A stretch of DNA of 64,000 nt from Vibrio sp. JC009 (GCF_029016485.1 NZ_CP092107.1:930001-994000), one strand, 5' to 3'; counted from the first letter of the stretch, positions 28,429 through 37,533 are shown. The notes: a model not told the origin generated them from the sequence alone. Numbers and translations: made by a program.

Positions 28429-29196
28429 CTATCCGCGAATCACTTTAAAGTTATCCCAGGCCTGACTGGTTGGCATAACTTCCAGGCTGTTGATGTTGAT
28501 ATGAGTTGGTTGCTCAGCTATCCAGAATATAATATCGGCAATATCCTCTGGCTGAAGCGCGTTAGTTTCGTTGTAGATAGCGTTATATTTTTCCTGATCA
28601 CCACCAAATCTCACCAGGCTGAATTCACTTTCTGACAGGCCAGGTTCCAGGCTGGTTACACGTACACCTGTCCCGGCAAAATCACTTCTCAGGTTTCGGG
28701 AAAACTGCTGAACAAACGCCTTAGTTGCCCCATAAACATGTGCGCCTGGATAAGACCAGTTAGAGGCAATACTAGCTAAGTTGATAATACTTGCTTTAGG
28801 CTGTGCTTTCAGAATAGGTAGTAGCGCATGTGTGACATTGACCAGACCTGTAACATTGGTATCAATCATGGTATGCCAGTCATTAAGATCGGCCTTGTCT
28901 GCCGGGGATGCACCTAGCGCCAGTCCAGCGTTATTTACTAAAACCTCGACTCTTTTAAATGGCTCAGGCAGAGCTTTCATCATACTATTTACTTCTTCTG
29001 CCTTTCTGACATCAAGCTTATAGATAAAGACTTCCGTCAATTGCCCCAGCTCATCTGCAAGAGCCCGTAAGCGCTCTTCCCGGCGTCCTGTTAAAATGAG
29101 CGGGTATCCGTTATCCGCAAATTTTCTTGCTGTCGCTAGCCCAAAACCAGACGTAGCACCGGTAATTAATACGGTAGGTAAATCAAATCTCTGCAT
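28429..29196 (-). CDS. Short-chain dehydrogenase, YdfG/IsfD type (possible sulfoacetaldehyde reductase)
   Basis: The 255-residue SDR has the cofactor motif TGATSGFG, an NADPH-favouring GRREERL, the NNAGLALG loop, and the active site Ser followed by YGATK. It is close to E. coli YdfG in sequence. IsfD enzymes, YdfG-like SDRs of taurine-nitrogen loci, reduce sulfoacetaldehyde to isethionate. Here the gene lies beside a TauR-like regulator, a taurine aminotransferase and TauABC, so IsfD activity is a good inference; 3-hydroxy acid dehydrogenase activity (YdfG) is the alternative. The ATG at 29196 has GGAG and AAGGA upstream. Promoter repeats lie at 29259-29301. Confidence 0.72.
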   Translation of the reverse strand: MQRFDLPTVLITGATSGFGLATARKFADNGYPLILTGRREERLRALADELGQLTEVFIYKLDVRKAEEVNSMMKALPEPFKRVEVLVNNAGLALGASPADKADLNDWHTMIDTNVTGLVNVTHALLPILKAQPKASIINLASIASNWSYPGAHVYGATKAFVQQFSRNLRSDFAGTGVRVTSLEPGLSESEFSLVRFGGDQEKYNAIYNETNALQPEDIADIIFWIAEQPTHININSLEVMPTSQAWDNFKVIRG

Positions 29197-29258
29197 TCCT
29201 TGCTCCAAATAGGTACTTTCTCCATATAAAAACAAGTTACATGTCACAGAAATGATTG

Positions 29259-29301
29259 GTTAGAGCCAGTTTTGATTATTTTCAGAATTATATGGTACCA
29301 G
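29259..29301 (-). promoter_or_regulatory. TauR-like direct repeats before the IsfD-like gene
   Basis: On the minus strand CTGGTACCATA (29301-29291) and CTGGCTCTAAC (29269-29259) are spaced 32 bp start to start, three helical turns. The same motif pair occurs before three other taurine units. CTGGCTCTAA resembles the CTGGACYTAA repeat I recall for Rhodobacter TauR. Confidence 0.6.
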
Positions 29302-29335
29302 ACAAAACGAAAGCTCACATCAGACACTACAGTAT

Positions 29336-30808
29336 CTACAATAAGGCTGATAATTTTATGATTCCCTGAGGAATAGCAGCTATATCTATTGCAGAAAATC
29401 CCATACGAATGTAGCCGTACTTCTCTTTTTCCGGTGAAGTAAAGTGTATATCTCCGGGCTCCACCAATACACCGACCTCCTGAGCCCGTCTGGAAAATTC
29501 TTCGGCTTTCACCCCCTCAGGTAAACGCAGCCAGAAAGAGCTCCCCCCCAAAGTATCACTGGTAACGCACTGAGGCATATGCTCTTCAAGCATCTGTCTC
29601 ATAAGTGTCCATTTATCTTTGTAGCTGTTTCTCAGCTTTCGGACATAGGTGTCATAATGCCCAAGAGAGATAAACAACGCGCATGTTCTCTGATTATTGG
29701 ATGGTGGGTGTCGGTACATCAACCGACGCAGTTTTCTGACTTCTTTTATTAAGTTAGCTTCTGCCACCATAAAGCCAATTCGTAACCCGGGCGAGAGCGA
29801 TTTCGACAAACTTCCTACATAAATAACACGACCATTTTTATCCAGGCTTTTTAACGCAGGCGAAGGCTGACTCAGAACATTAACTTCACTCTCGAAATCA
29901 TCTTCGATAATAATAAAGTCTTTTTTTTCCGCAAAATCGAGCAGTTCAGCCCTTCTGTCCATAGACATAGTGACATTTGTTGGCACCTGATGGCTAGGTG
30001 TCGTGTAAACATAATCACATCTCGCCATTTGAGAGGAAATCTCCACACCTTGCTGGCCAATAGATAACGCTTCAATAGTTGCCCCATGGTGACTAAAAAT
30101 ATTTCTTGCATCCGGGTAACCAGGATCCTCAAGGCCCACTCTGGTTCCCGCCTCCACAAGTAAATCTGCAAGCAGATAAAGTGAATTTTGCGTTCCAATA
30201 GTGATAAGAATCTCTTCAGGTTTGGCCGTAATTCCTCTTTTGCTCAACACATTTGTCTGAAGCTGCTTTACCAGCATGGGGTCATCGTTATCCACCGAGT
30301 CCGAAATCCAGTCTTTAATTACGCTGCTACGTTGAGCAAGCCGGCCACACTCTCGCCAGTGGGCTAATGGAAACAGTGAGTGTTCCGGCTGGGCAAACAA
30401 GAAAGGATAAGGGTACTGCTGCCAATTAGTCTCTTTTACCACGTTACGCTGGCTATCAAGATCCGACTTAAAGCGCTTGCGCCAAAAATGTGCAGGCTTA
30501 ACATTGAGTTGCTTTTCCTCAATCGAAATCACCTGGGCTGAAAGGCCTGTCTTTTTCAGCGCTTCTTCTGTCGCATAATAGCCACTTCTTTCCTGAGAAT
30601 AGAGGTACCCTTCGTCGACTAAACGTTCATATACCAAAACCACTGTATTTCTTGATACACGTAGCATTGATGCCATTTTACGACAGGAAGGAAGTGCATT
30701 ATCAGCAAACACACCTTGCTGGATACTCTCAATTACGTGTTCATGAATCTGCTCTTGCAGACTTCTGTCCGGAGTAAACTGAATATGCATTAGGTGTTCA
30801 CTTTTCAT
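29336..30808 (-). CDS. MocR-family (GntR helix-turn-helix plus aminotransferase domain) regulator, TauR-like
   Basis: From the ATG at 30808 the protein has 490 residues: a GntR winged helix near the N-terminus (ALPSCRKMASMLRVSRNTVV), then a fold-type I aminotransferase domain with the PLP lysine region VGSLSKSLSPGLRIGFM. MocR proteins use PLP to sense amines; TauR activates taurine genes. It lies between the IsfD-like gene and the divergent taurine aminotransferase gene, and phased CTGG repeats precede the target units. The frame extends to 30877, but AGGA before 30808 and the conserved start support the shorter form. Confidence 0.85.
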   Translation of the reverse strand: MKSEHLMHIQFTPDRSLQEQIHEHVIESIQQGVFADNALPSCRKMASMLRVSRNTVVLVYERLVDEGYLYSQERSGYYATEEALKKTGLSAQVISIEEKQLNVKPAHFWRKRFKSDLDSQRNVVKETNWQQYPYPFLFAQPEHSLFPLAHWRECGRLAQRSSVIKDWISDSVDNDDPMLVKQLQTNVLSKRGITAKPEEILITIGTQNSLYLLADLLVEAGTRVGLEDPGYPDARNIFSHHGATIEALSIGQQGVEISSQMARCDYVYTTPSHQVPTNVTMSMDRRAELLDFAEKKDFIIIEDDFESEVNVLSQPSPALKSLDKNGRVIYVGSLSKSLSPGLRIGFMVAEANLIKEVRKLRRLMYRHPPSNNQRTCALFISLGHYDTYVRKLRNSYKDKWTLMRQMLEEHMPQCVTSDTLGGSSFWLRLPEGVKAEEFSRRAQEVGVLVEPGDIHFTSPEKEKYGYIRMGFSAIDIAAIPQGIIKLSALL

Positions 30809-30867
30809 GTCCTGCGTCCCTATGTTTTTACCTTTTTGACACACAGAGCATGAACTGTGCCAGCAAG

Positions 30868-30900
30868 CTGTCCCCATAAATAATTCACACTGGTTCTATC
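30868..30900 (+). promoter_or_regulatory. TauR-like direct repeats before the aminotransferase gene
   Basis: CTGTCCCCATA (30868-30878) and CTGGTTCTATC (30890-30900) are 22 bp apart, two helical turns, 50 bp before the aminotransferase ATG and in the spacer shared with the regulator gene, so autoregulation is possible. Confidence 0.6.
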
Positions 30901-30949
30901 AGCCAGATTACAGGCGATTTATTTTCAGTATTAAACACAGGGAGGTTTT

Positions 30950-32323
30950 ATGAATGATCTAACCACTGAACAAATCGTCGACCTTGATAAAAATACGGTT
31001 TGGCATCACATCACCCAACATGCGGTGTTTGAAAATCAGGACCCGTTGATTATGGATCATGCTGATGGCATGTATATATGGGATATCAAAGGGAACCGCT
31101 ATCTTGACGCTACATCTGGTGGCGTATGGTGCGTCAATGTTGGATACGGAAGGACCAGCATAGCAGACGCTGTCCGGGATCAGCTTGTTAAGCTAAATTA
31201 TTTTGCTGGAACTGCAGGAACGCCGGTAGCGGCACAATTTGCTGCAAAGCTACTGGAAAAAATGCCGGGAATGAGCCGGGTGTATTACTCAAATTCAGGC
31301 TCTGAGGCTAATGAAAAAGCTTATAAAATGGTACGCCAGATAGCTCATAAGAAATATGGCGGAAAGAAGGAGAAGATCCTGTACCGCGAAAGAGACTATC
31401 ACGGAACTACCATTGCTTGTCTTAGTTCCACCGGGCAGGAACAAAGACGCTCTCAATATGGCCCATTTGTCCCTGGGTTTGTTGAGTTCCCGCACTGCTG
31501 TGAGTACCGCAGCCAGTATGGCGATATCGAAGGCTACGGAATAAAAGCAGCACAAGCCTTTGAAGAGGTCATTCTTCGGGAAGGGCCCGATACTGTAGGC
31601 GCTGTAGTAATCGAACCTATCACAGCGGGAGGCGGTGTCATCACTCCTCCAGAAGGCTATCTCCCGGAAATAGAAAGAATATGCCGTAAATACGATATTC
31701 TCCTTCACATTGATGAAGTTGTATGTGGCCTTGGCCGAACAGGGGCATGGTTTGGCTATCAGCACTACGGGATCAAACCTGATATCGTCACCATGGCAAA
31801 AGGTGTAGCTTCCAGTTACGCCGCTATCTCTTGTACCGTAACCACAGAAGAAGTCTTCAATTTGCTCAATGATGACGCGTCTGATAACGAGGGATATTAT
31901 CGGGATATCAGCACGTTTGGTGGGTGTACCGCAGGCCCTGCAGCCGCTCTTGAAAACCTGCGTATTATAGAAGATGAAAATTTGCTCGAAAACACCGCAC
32001 ACATGGGTGAATACCTGTTTGCCAGACTAGGGGCTCTACAGGAACAGTTTACAATTATCGGCGATGTGCGGGGTAAAGGTTTGTTCCTTGGCCTTGAGCT
32101 GGTAAAAGACCAAAACACCAAAGAACCTGTTCATGAATCTGTTACAGCCAAAATAGCCGGGCTGTGTATGCAAAAAGGACTGATAATTGGCAGAACAAAC
32201 CGCTCATTCAAAGAATTCAATAACACTCTCTGCTTCAGTCCGGCATTAACTATCACTCAGGATCAGGCTGACGAAATGATTGAAAAACTTACCGCCGCAT
32301 TTACAGAGCTTGAAGATACATAA
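30950..32323 (+). CDS. Taurine aminotransferase (class III, Tpa/Toa type)
   Basis: The 457-residue protein is a class III PLP aminotransferase with YYSNSGSEANEKAYKMVRQI, the HIDEVVCGLGRTGAWFG cofactor Asp motif and the PLP Lys in DIVTMAKGVASSYAAIS. It closely resembles taurine:pyruvate aminotransferase, which yields sulfoacetaldehyde plus alanine; 2-oxoglutarate-linked or hypotaurine activity is possible. GGGAGG precedes the ATG. The surrounding TauR-like regulator and TauABC genes strongly support a taurine role. Confidence 0.85.
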   Translation: MNDLTTEQIVDLDKNTVWHHITQHAVFENQDPLIMDHADGMYIWDIKGNRYLDATSGGVWCVNVGYGRTSIADAVRDQLVKLNYFAGTAGTPVAAQFAAKLLEKMPGMSRVYYSNSGSEANEKAYKMVRQIAHKKYGGKKEKILYRERDYHGTTIACLSSTGQEQRRSQYGPFVPGFVEFPHCCEYRSQYGDIEGYGIKAAQAFEEVILREGPDTVGAVVIEPITAGGGVITPPEGYLPEIERICRKYDILLHIDEVVCGLGRTGAWFGYQHYGIKPDIVTMAKGVASSYAAISCTVTTEEVFNLLNDDASDNEGYYRDISTFGGCTAGPAAALENLRIIEDENLLENTAHMGEYLFARLGALQEQFTIIGDVRGKGLFLGLELVKDQNTKEPVHESVTAKIAGLCMQKGLIIGRTNRSFKEFNNTLCFSPALTITQDQADEMIEKLTAAFTELEDT

Positions 32324-32362
32324 TGCATAACGCCGAAACTATGCCCGGATTCCTTCCATTTA

Positions 32363-32391
32363 TGCCCGCTTTAATCAGCGGGTATTTTTTA
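32363..32391 (+). terminator. Rho-independent terminator after the taurine aminotransferase gene
   Basis: CCCGCT (32365-32370) pairs with AGCGGG (32377-32382) around TTAATC and is followed by TATTTTTT. It separates the aminotransferase gene from tauA, which has its own promoter motif. Confidence 0.75.
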
Positions 32392-32428
32392 CCTGCAAGT
32401 TCTGTTTGCACCAAATATGTGCACAGCT

Positions 32429-32482
32429 TTGGGGCAGATCTGGCCCAATAATGATTAAGTTTGGCTCTATTCTGGCCCCATA
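32429..32482 (+). promoter_or_regulatory. Helically phased TauR-like repeats before tauA
   Basis: Four related 11-mers start at 32429 (TTGGGGCAGAT), 32440 (CTGGCCCAATA), 32461 (TTGGCTCTATT) and 32472 (CTGGCCCCATA), with steps of 11, 21 and 11 bp. They end about 50 bp before the tauA start and place copies on one face of the helix. Confidence 0.6.
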
Positions 32483-32529
32483 GCACAGACTAGTATGAAT
32501 GTGTAATTTATCACAAAGAGGACGTGACC

Positions 32530-33558
32530 ATGATTGCAAATAAATTTGCCAAATCCACCCTAATTAAATCAGTTGCCCTGGCTTCAGCCTTTCTTTGTTC
32601 AGCTTCAAGCTGGGCAGCGAAAGAAGTAACCATTGGTTATCAGGGAATGTATAACCCAATGAAATACGCAATTGATACAAAGCTATTTGAAGAAAATACC
32701 GGCTACGAAATTAAATGGCGTAAGTTTGATTCAGGAGCGAAAGCCATCACGGCAATGGCTGCCGGGGCCGTAGATATGACAGTGGCCGGCTCCAGCCCGA
32801 TAGCAAGTGCCGCTAGTAAAGGCATCGACATGGAGCTTATCTGGGTAATGGAAAACATTGCTGACGCAGAAGCATTCGTGGTTAAAAAGGGTAGCGGAAT
32901 TACTGCACCTTCCGATCTGAAAGGTAAACGAATTGCCGTTCCTTTTGTCTCTACCACCCATTTCCACATGTTGTTCGCTCTTGAACAGTTCGGCCTGTCA
33001 GAAAAAGATGTAAAACTAATCAATATGCAGCCTAACGCTATCATGGCGGCATGGCAGCGTGGCGATATCGATGGTGCATTTATCTGGGATCCGGCTCTGG
33101 GCAAAATTAAGAAGGACGGCAAGGTACTCATCACTTCCAAGCAGTTGAGTGCATGGGGAAAACCTACTTTTGACGGCATGATTGCAAGCAAAGAATTTAC
33201 CGCTGAGAACGAAGAGTTCGTTGTTAAGTTCCTGTCAACTCTGGCTGCAATTGACCGCGAATATGTAGCAGGCCGCGAGTCTATGACTGCTGACAGTAAG
33301 ATGGCTCAATCCATTGCGAAAATGGTTGGCGGTGAGCCAGAAGGTGTAGTCGAAGCGATGAAGCTTTATGAGTTTCTGGACTTTGACGGTCAGTTATCCT
33401 GCCAATGGCTTGGATGCGGTGAAAAAGGCGGAGCTACCAACGCAATTAAATCGACATCAGAGTTTCTGCTGAAAGAGAAGAAAATTACAGAACTGCAACC
33501 CGATTACAGCGTATACGTAAACCCTTCTTTTGCTGAAAAAGCAAAAGCGACAATGTAA
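32530..33558 (+). CDS. tauA: Taurine ABC transporter, substrate-binding protein
   Basis: The 342-residue protein has a signal peptide (about residues 1-27, cleavage near SWA-AKE) and a type II periplasmic binding fold of the TauA/SsuA family (VTIGYQGMYNPMKYAIDTKL, GAVDMTVAGSSPIASAASKG, GDIDGAFIWDPALGKI). It captures taurine in the periplasm for TauBC. The ATG at 32530 with GAGGA upstream is preferred to a GTG at 32524. tauB follows by 32 bp. Confidence 0.92.
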   Translation: MIANKFAKSTLIKSVALASAFLCSASSWAAKEVTIGYQGMYNPMKYAIDTKLFEENTGYEIKWRKFDSGAKAITAMAAGAVDMTVAGSSPIASAASKGIDMELIWVMENIADAEAFVVKKGSGITAPSDLKGKRIAVPFVSTTHFHMLFALEQFGLSEKDVKLINMQPNAIMAAWQRGDIDGAFIWDPALGKIKKDGKVLITSKQLSAWGKPTFDGMIASKEFTAENEEFVVKFLSTLAAIDREYVAGRESMTADSKMAQSIAKMVGGEPEGVVEAMKLYEFLDFDGQLSCQWLGCGEKGGATNAIKSTSEFLLKEKKITELQPDYSVYVNPSFAEKAKATM

Positions 33559-33590
33559 TCAAGAGAAAGACAGTACTGGAGGACGTCGAT

Positions 33591-34445
33591 ATGACAACAG
33601 ATAAAGTTCTTAAGATACAGGATGTATCAGTAATCTATGAAGACCGCCAGGGGGGAGACCCGGTTACCGCTCTGTCGGGAGTCAATCTGGAAATTGAACA
33701 GGGAGATCTCGTTGTCGCACTCGGCGCCTCCGGATGCGGTAAAACAACTCTGCTTAACCTGATGGCTGGTTTTATCCAGCCAACAGATGGTTACCTGACT
33801 TTAGGTAACTCAAAAATCGAAGGCCTTCCACGGGTACAGATGGGCAAGGATATCGGTGACCAGATCCTTGGTCCGGGCGCTGAACGTGGTGTGGTATTCC
33901 AGAAACATGCCCTTTTCCCATGGCTGAATGTTTTAGAAAATACAGCCTTTGGTCTGAAGCTTCAGGGCGTAAGCAAAGAAGAGCGGACCGAAAGAGCCGC
34001 TAAATATCTCAAGCTTGTGGGACTTGAAGACTTCCACGATCACAAAATCTACCAGCTTTCAGGTGGTATGCAGCAACGTGTGGGTATTGCTCGTGCACTG
34101 ACCAATGATCCGAGCATTCTCCTCTTAGATGAGCCATTGGGTGCACTGGATGCACTAACCCGAGAAGTGCTTCAGGAACTACTTCTCGATGCCTGGCAGG
34201 CAACAAATAAGATGATGTTCTTTATCACTCACAGTGTTGAAGAGGCGCTATTTATGGCATCAAGGCTGATTGTTATGTCTCCTAGGCCGGGCAGAATTAC
34301 CCACAGTTTCGAACTGGATTTCAACAAACGTTTCCTTGAGTGCCGTGATGCCAGGGCTGTGAAGTCAATGCCTGATTTCATTGAGATGCGCGAAAAGATC
34401 CTTTCCATAATTCATCAGGACGAACAACCGGAGGTAGCAGCATGA
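33591..34445 (+). CDS. tauB: Taurine ABC transporter, ATP-binding protein
   Basis: The 284-residue protein is a NitT/TauT-type ATPase: Walker [18 protein letters not shown]-loop [11 protein letters not shown], signature [15 protein letters not shown], Walker [13 protein letters not shown] and switch His in [11 protein letters not shown] short insert (about residues 83-97) lies between Walker A and the Q-loop. GGAGG precedes the ATG. Its stop overlaps the tauC start by 4 bp. Confidence 0.92.
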   Translation: MTTDKVLKIQDVSVIYEDRQGGDPVTALSGVNLEIEQGDLVVALGASGCGKTTLLNLMAGFIQPTDGYLTLGNSKIEGLPRVQMGKDIGDQILGPGAERGVVFQKHALFPWLNVLENTAFGLKLQGVSKEERTERAAKYLKLVGLEDFHDHKIYQLSGGMQQRVGIARALTNDPSILLLDEPLGALDALTREVLQELLLDAWQATNKMMFFITHSVEEALFMASRLIVMSPRPGRITHSFELDFNKRFLECRDARAVKSMPDFIEMREKILSIIHQDEQPEVAA

Positions 34446-35395
34446 GCCAGCAGCAAGCAGCAACACCTTTAGAAGAAACGACACCTTCAGCAGAGCTACA
34501 TGAAGTTGAGTATAAACCTGTGAAAAGCTACACCGAAAAAGAAACATATGCTCCAGAGCCTCACCTTATCAAACTGCTTAACAAGATAAAGGCTTACACA
34601 TTAACGCCCGGACAATATTACGGAGAGCCGGGGCAGGGCAACTCGCGACTAATCTCCATTATGTCAGCAATCAGCTTTATCTTGCTCTGGGCTCTGGTCA
34701 CAGAGGCCGGCTGGGTAAAACCCCTTTTCCTTCCCTCTCCGATTTCCGTTGCTGAACGCTTTGTAGATCTTTGGACTGAGGGATTTGCAGGAGTCTCTCT
34801 GGGGCAGCACCTTGCAGCCAGTCTGACTCGTGTATTCGGAGCTTTCTTCTTTGCAGTACTAACGGCAATCCCCGTTGGGATAATGATCGGATGCAATGTG
34901 TGGATAAGAGGGATATTCGATCCTCTTATTGAGTTTTACCGGCCCCTTCCACCACTGGCATACTTGCCACTGGTCATTATCTGGCTCGGTATTGACGAAA
35001 CCAGCAAAATCACTCTGATATACCTGGCCATGTTCGCGCCAATTGCCCTAAGTGCCCGTGCAGGCGTATCTTCAGCTAAAAGCGAACAGATACAAGCGGC
35101 ATACTCAATGGGCGCATCAAAAGCTCAGGTGTTATGGCATGTAATCATAAAAAGCGCAATGCCGGAAATTTTAACCGGTCTTCGTATAGGTATAGGCTTC
35201 GGATGGACAACTCTGGTTGCCAGCGAAATGGTAGCAGCAGAAGCAGGTATTGGTTACATGGTGCTTAACGCGGCCGAGTTTCTGGTTACCGATGTTGTAA
35301 TTGCAGGCATAGTGATCATCGGACTGATTGCTTATACCTTTGACCTCTTTATGCGCTATCTGGAAACAAAACTGGTCCCTTGGAAAGGTTACTAG
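34442..35395 (+). CDS. tauC: Taurine ABC transporter, permease
   Basis: The 317-residue inner-membrane permease has about six helices and the ATPase-contact EAA-type loop in AYSMGASKAQVLWHVIIKSAMPEIL. The N-terminal 65 residues form a hydrophilic extension longer than in E. coli TauC (about 275 residues). It completes TauABC and overlaps tauB. A strong terminator follows. Confidence 0.9.
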   Translation: MSQQQAATPLEETTPSAELHEVEYKPVKSYTEKETYAPEPHLIKLLNKIKAYTLTPGQYYGEPGQGNSRLISIMSAISFILLWALVTEAGWVKPLFLPSPISVAERFVDLWTEGFAGVSLGQHLAASLTRVFGAFFFAVLTAIPVGIMIGCNVWIRGIFDPLIEFYRPLPPLAYLPLVIIWLGIDETSKITLIYLAMFAPIALSARAGVSSAKSEQIQAAYSMGASKAQVLWHVIIKSAMPEILTGLRIGIGFGWTTLVASEMVAAEAGIGYMVLNAAEFLVTDVVIAGIVIIGLIAYTFDLFMRYLETKLVPWKGY

Positions 35396-35410
35396 AGCAT
35401 TATCATTGGC

Positions 35411-35437
35411 GCGGGAGACCTTCTCCCGCTTTTATTT
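35411..35437 (+). terminator. Rho-independent terminator after tauC
   Basis: GCGGGAGA (35411-35418) pairs exactly with TCTCCCGC (35422-35429) around a 3-nt loop and is followed by TTTTATTT. It ends the tauABC unit. Confidence 0.85.
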
Positions 35438-35473
35438 GTACTCCTCCGAAGCATATTTCACTGCCTGTGCTAA

Positions 35474-35536
35474 CTGGTGCCAAATAAATTCAAAGTTGGC
35501 GCTAACTACAACTTCAAGTGCTGCTTAGGCTCTATT
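35474..35536 (+). promoter_or_regulatory. TauR-like direct repeats before tauE
   Basis: CTGGTGCCAAA (35474) and TTGGCGCTAAC (35496) are 22 bp apart, the spacing seen before the aminotransferase gene. A weaker third copy, TAGGCTCTATT, starts at 35526. The group lies between the tauC terminator and tauE. Confidence 0.55.
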
Positions 35537-35555
35537 TGATGTTGGCTAAGTAAAA

Positions 35556-36308
35556 ATGGAGAAAACCATCTTGTTTGAATCAATCCTGATAACAACACCC
35601 GTCGTGGCACTGGCTGCATTAGTACGTGGCTATGCTGGGTTTGGCTTTGCAGCAATAGCTGTTGTCGGCCTTAACCTTTTTCTGTCACCCCAGCAAAGTA
35701 TCCCTCTCATTCTTGGTTTGGACGTGCTTTGCAGCGCAGGCCTATGGCGACAGGCACGATGTCAAGCCGATATTCCAACATTTAAAGTACTAACGATAGG
35801 CTCGCTATTGGGTATACCCATGGGCCTCAGTCTCTTGCTGATCGTCCCGGAAGACATTCTTAAGCTTCTCATCTGTATTGCTATTCTACTGTTTTCTCTA
35901 GTCCTGCTCTTTGACTTCCAGTTACGTAGTACCGAAGGGTTAGGGACAAAGCTTAGCTTCGGTATGGCAAGCGGGCTTGGAACAGCCGGAGCCTCAGTGG
36001 GAGGCCCCATGATCGTCTGTTATATGCTCTCAAGTCCCCTATCTCCCAGCGCACAACGAGCAACAATGATTCTTTTCTTTATCATAAGTGAACTACTGGC
36101 TTTAGGTGCACTGTTTATTAGTGGCCTGGTCGATTTGCAGGTAGTACAGCTTTTATTAATCCTGTTGTTACCTACCTTGCTGTCAGTACGTGCAGGTCAA
36201 TGGTTATTCAACCGCTATCCGCCCAAGTCACTTAAACACTTTGCCCTTCCTATTTTGGTGATGATCTCTGTACTTGGCATCAGCGCCTCTCTTAACACAC
36301 TGATTTAG
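35556..36308 (+). CDS. tauE: TauE/SafE family anion exporter (sulfite or isethionate)
   Basis: The 250-residue membrane protein has about eight helices in two repeats and the family start ALVRGYAGFGFAAIAVVGL. TauE/SafE proteins export sulfite, sulfoacetate or, in taurine nitrogen loci (IsfE), isethionate. No sulfite-releasing xsc gene is visible but an IsfD-like reductase is, so isethionate export is the better guess here. It has its own promoter repeats and precedes the SerC-like gene by 25 bp. Confidence 0.82.
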   Translation: MEKTILFESILITTPVVALAALVRGYAGFGFAAIAVVGLNLFLSPQQSIPLILGLDVLCSAGLWRQARCQADIPTFKVLTIGSLLGIPMGLSLLLIVPEDILKLLICIAILLFSLVLLFDFQLRSTEGLGTKLSFGMASGLGTAGASVGGPMIVCYMLSSPLSPSAQRATMILFFIISELLALGALFISGLVDLQVVQLLLILLLPTLLSVRAGQWLFNRYPPKSLKHFALPILVMISVLGISASLNTLI

Positions 36309-36333
36309 TAAAATTAAACATGGAATTGTAACT

Positions 36334-37533
36334 ATGGAAGCAGAAAATATTATGAGCACAGAAATTCATCCGGCTCTTGTCGGTTCACTCAATTCTGTTG
36401 CTCCACCTGAAAATACTATCAATTTTGGCCCTGGCCCTACATCACTGCCAAAGGCTGTAGAGAAGAGAATAGCCGAGAGCTTTAATAAACCGGGCTTGAC
36501 ATCTCTGGCCTTGTCACACCGGGCTCCTGAGTTCCAAAAGATACTTGACCACGCAATAACAACCACAAGAAAAGTGATGGAGATTCCCGAAGACTATGAA
36601 GTACTTTTCACCCATGGTGGTGGTCATGGACAATTTGCAGCCATTCCCCTCAATCTTTGTCACCACCAATCAGATATCGCAACTTATGTTGTAAATGGTA
36701 CTTGGTCTGCAAGAGCAAGTGATGAAGCACAACGATACTGCACGGTTCAAAATATCAATGGCAGTGATCCAAAAACCGGTGGTTTTACAACTTTCCCTGA
36801 GCTGACAGAAGCAGATGTAGATCCACAAAGTAAATATGTCTACATATGTTCTAATGAAACAGTAAATGGTATTGAGCTTCACAGGCTTCCCAAGCTACCG
36901 GAGTCACGCAAACATATCCCTCTGGTTATTGACGCAAGCTCTGACTTCACCACTAAACCTATCGACTGGCATGCTAGCCGTGTCGGCATACTCTTTGCGT
37001 GTGCATCAAAAAATATTGGCCACCCAGGATTGACCATAGCAGTCATCCGGAAGGACCTTCTTGGTGAAGGTAAGGCATCTCCTTTCTGCCCGGGAGTTTT
37101 CAACTACACAACCAATAGCAAAGCGGGGAATCTCTGGAACACCCCTGCGACTTTTAACATTGAAGTTGTCGGTTTTCTGATGGAATGGTTAGAGCGCGAA
37201 GGTGGCGTATCTGAAAATGAGCGACGATCCATTGCTAAATCCCAAGTTCTGTACCATATCATTGATAACTCAAATGGGTTTTATGGCACCCCGGTACAAG
37301 ACAAAACTCTGAGAAGCAGAATGAATGTTCCGTTCAATTTAAAAGGAGGTGATGAAGCACTAACCAGCAAATTTCTGATTGAAAGCTGGGAGCGTGGAAT
37401 TGTCGGCCTACGCACTCTGACACCTTTTGGTGTTGGGGATTACCTCAGAGCTAGCCTGTATAACGGTGTAACTGAAGAGGAAGCAACCCTCCTCGCTGAC
37501 TTTATGGTCAACTTCGCCGCTCAAAATGCATAA
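36334..37533 (+). CDS. SerC-like class V aminotransferase in the taurine locus
   Basis: The 399-residue protein resembles phosphoserine aminotransferase: NFGPGPTSLPKAVEKRI at the start, HGGGHGQFAAIPLNL, the PLP lysine in CASKNIGHPGLTIAVIRKD and C-terminal GLRTLTPFGVGDYLRASLYN. It is longer than E. coli SerC (362) and lies 25 bp after tauE, an unusual place for a serine-biosynthesis gene. It may supply amino-group exchange for taurine nitrogen or be a specialised paralogue. The ATG at 36352 (MSTEIH) is an alternative start, with GGAAG upstream. Confidence 0.78.
   Translation: MEAENIMSTEIHPALVGSLNSVAPPENTINFGPGPTSLPKAVEKRIAESFNKPGLTSLALSHRAPEFQKILDHAITTTRKVMEIPEDYEVLFTHGGGHGQFAAIPLNLCHHQSDIATYVVNGTWSARASDEAQRYCTVQNINGSDPKTGGFTTFPELTEADVDPQSKYVYICSNETVNGIELHRLPKLPESRKHIPLVIDASSDFTTKPIDWHASRVGILFACASKNIGHPGLTIAVIRKDLLGEGKASPFCPGVFNYTTNSKAGNLWNTPATFNIEVVGFLMEWLEREGGVSENERRSIAKSQVLYHIIDNSNGFYGTPVQDKTLRSRMNVPFNLKGGDEALTSKFLIESWERGIVGLRTLTPFGVGDYLRASLYNGVTEEEATLLADFMVNFAAQNA

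Noticed and set aside
31295..32002. 235-residue minus-strand frame inside the aminotransferase gene
   Set aside because: It lies wholly opposite a well supported class III aminotransferase and encodes a composition-biased, motif-free product; a shadow frame.
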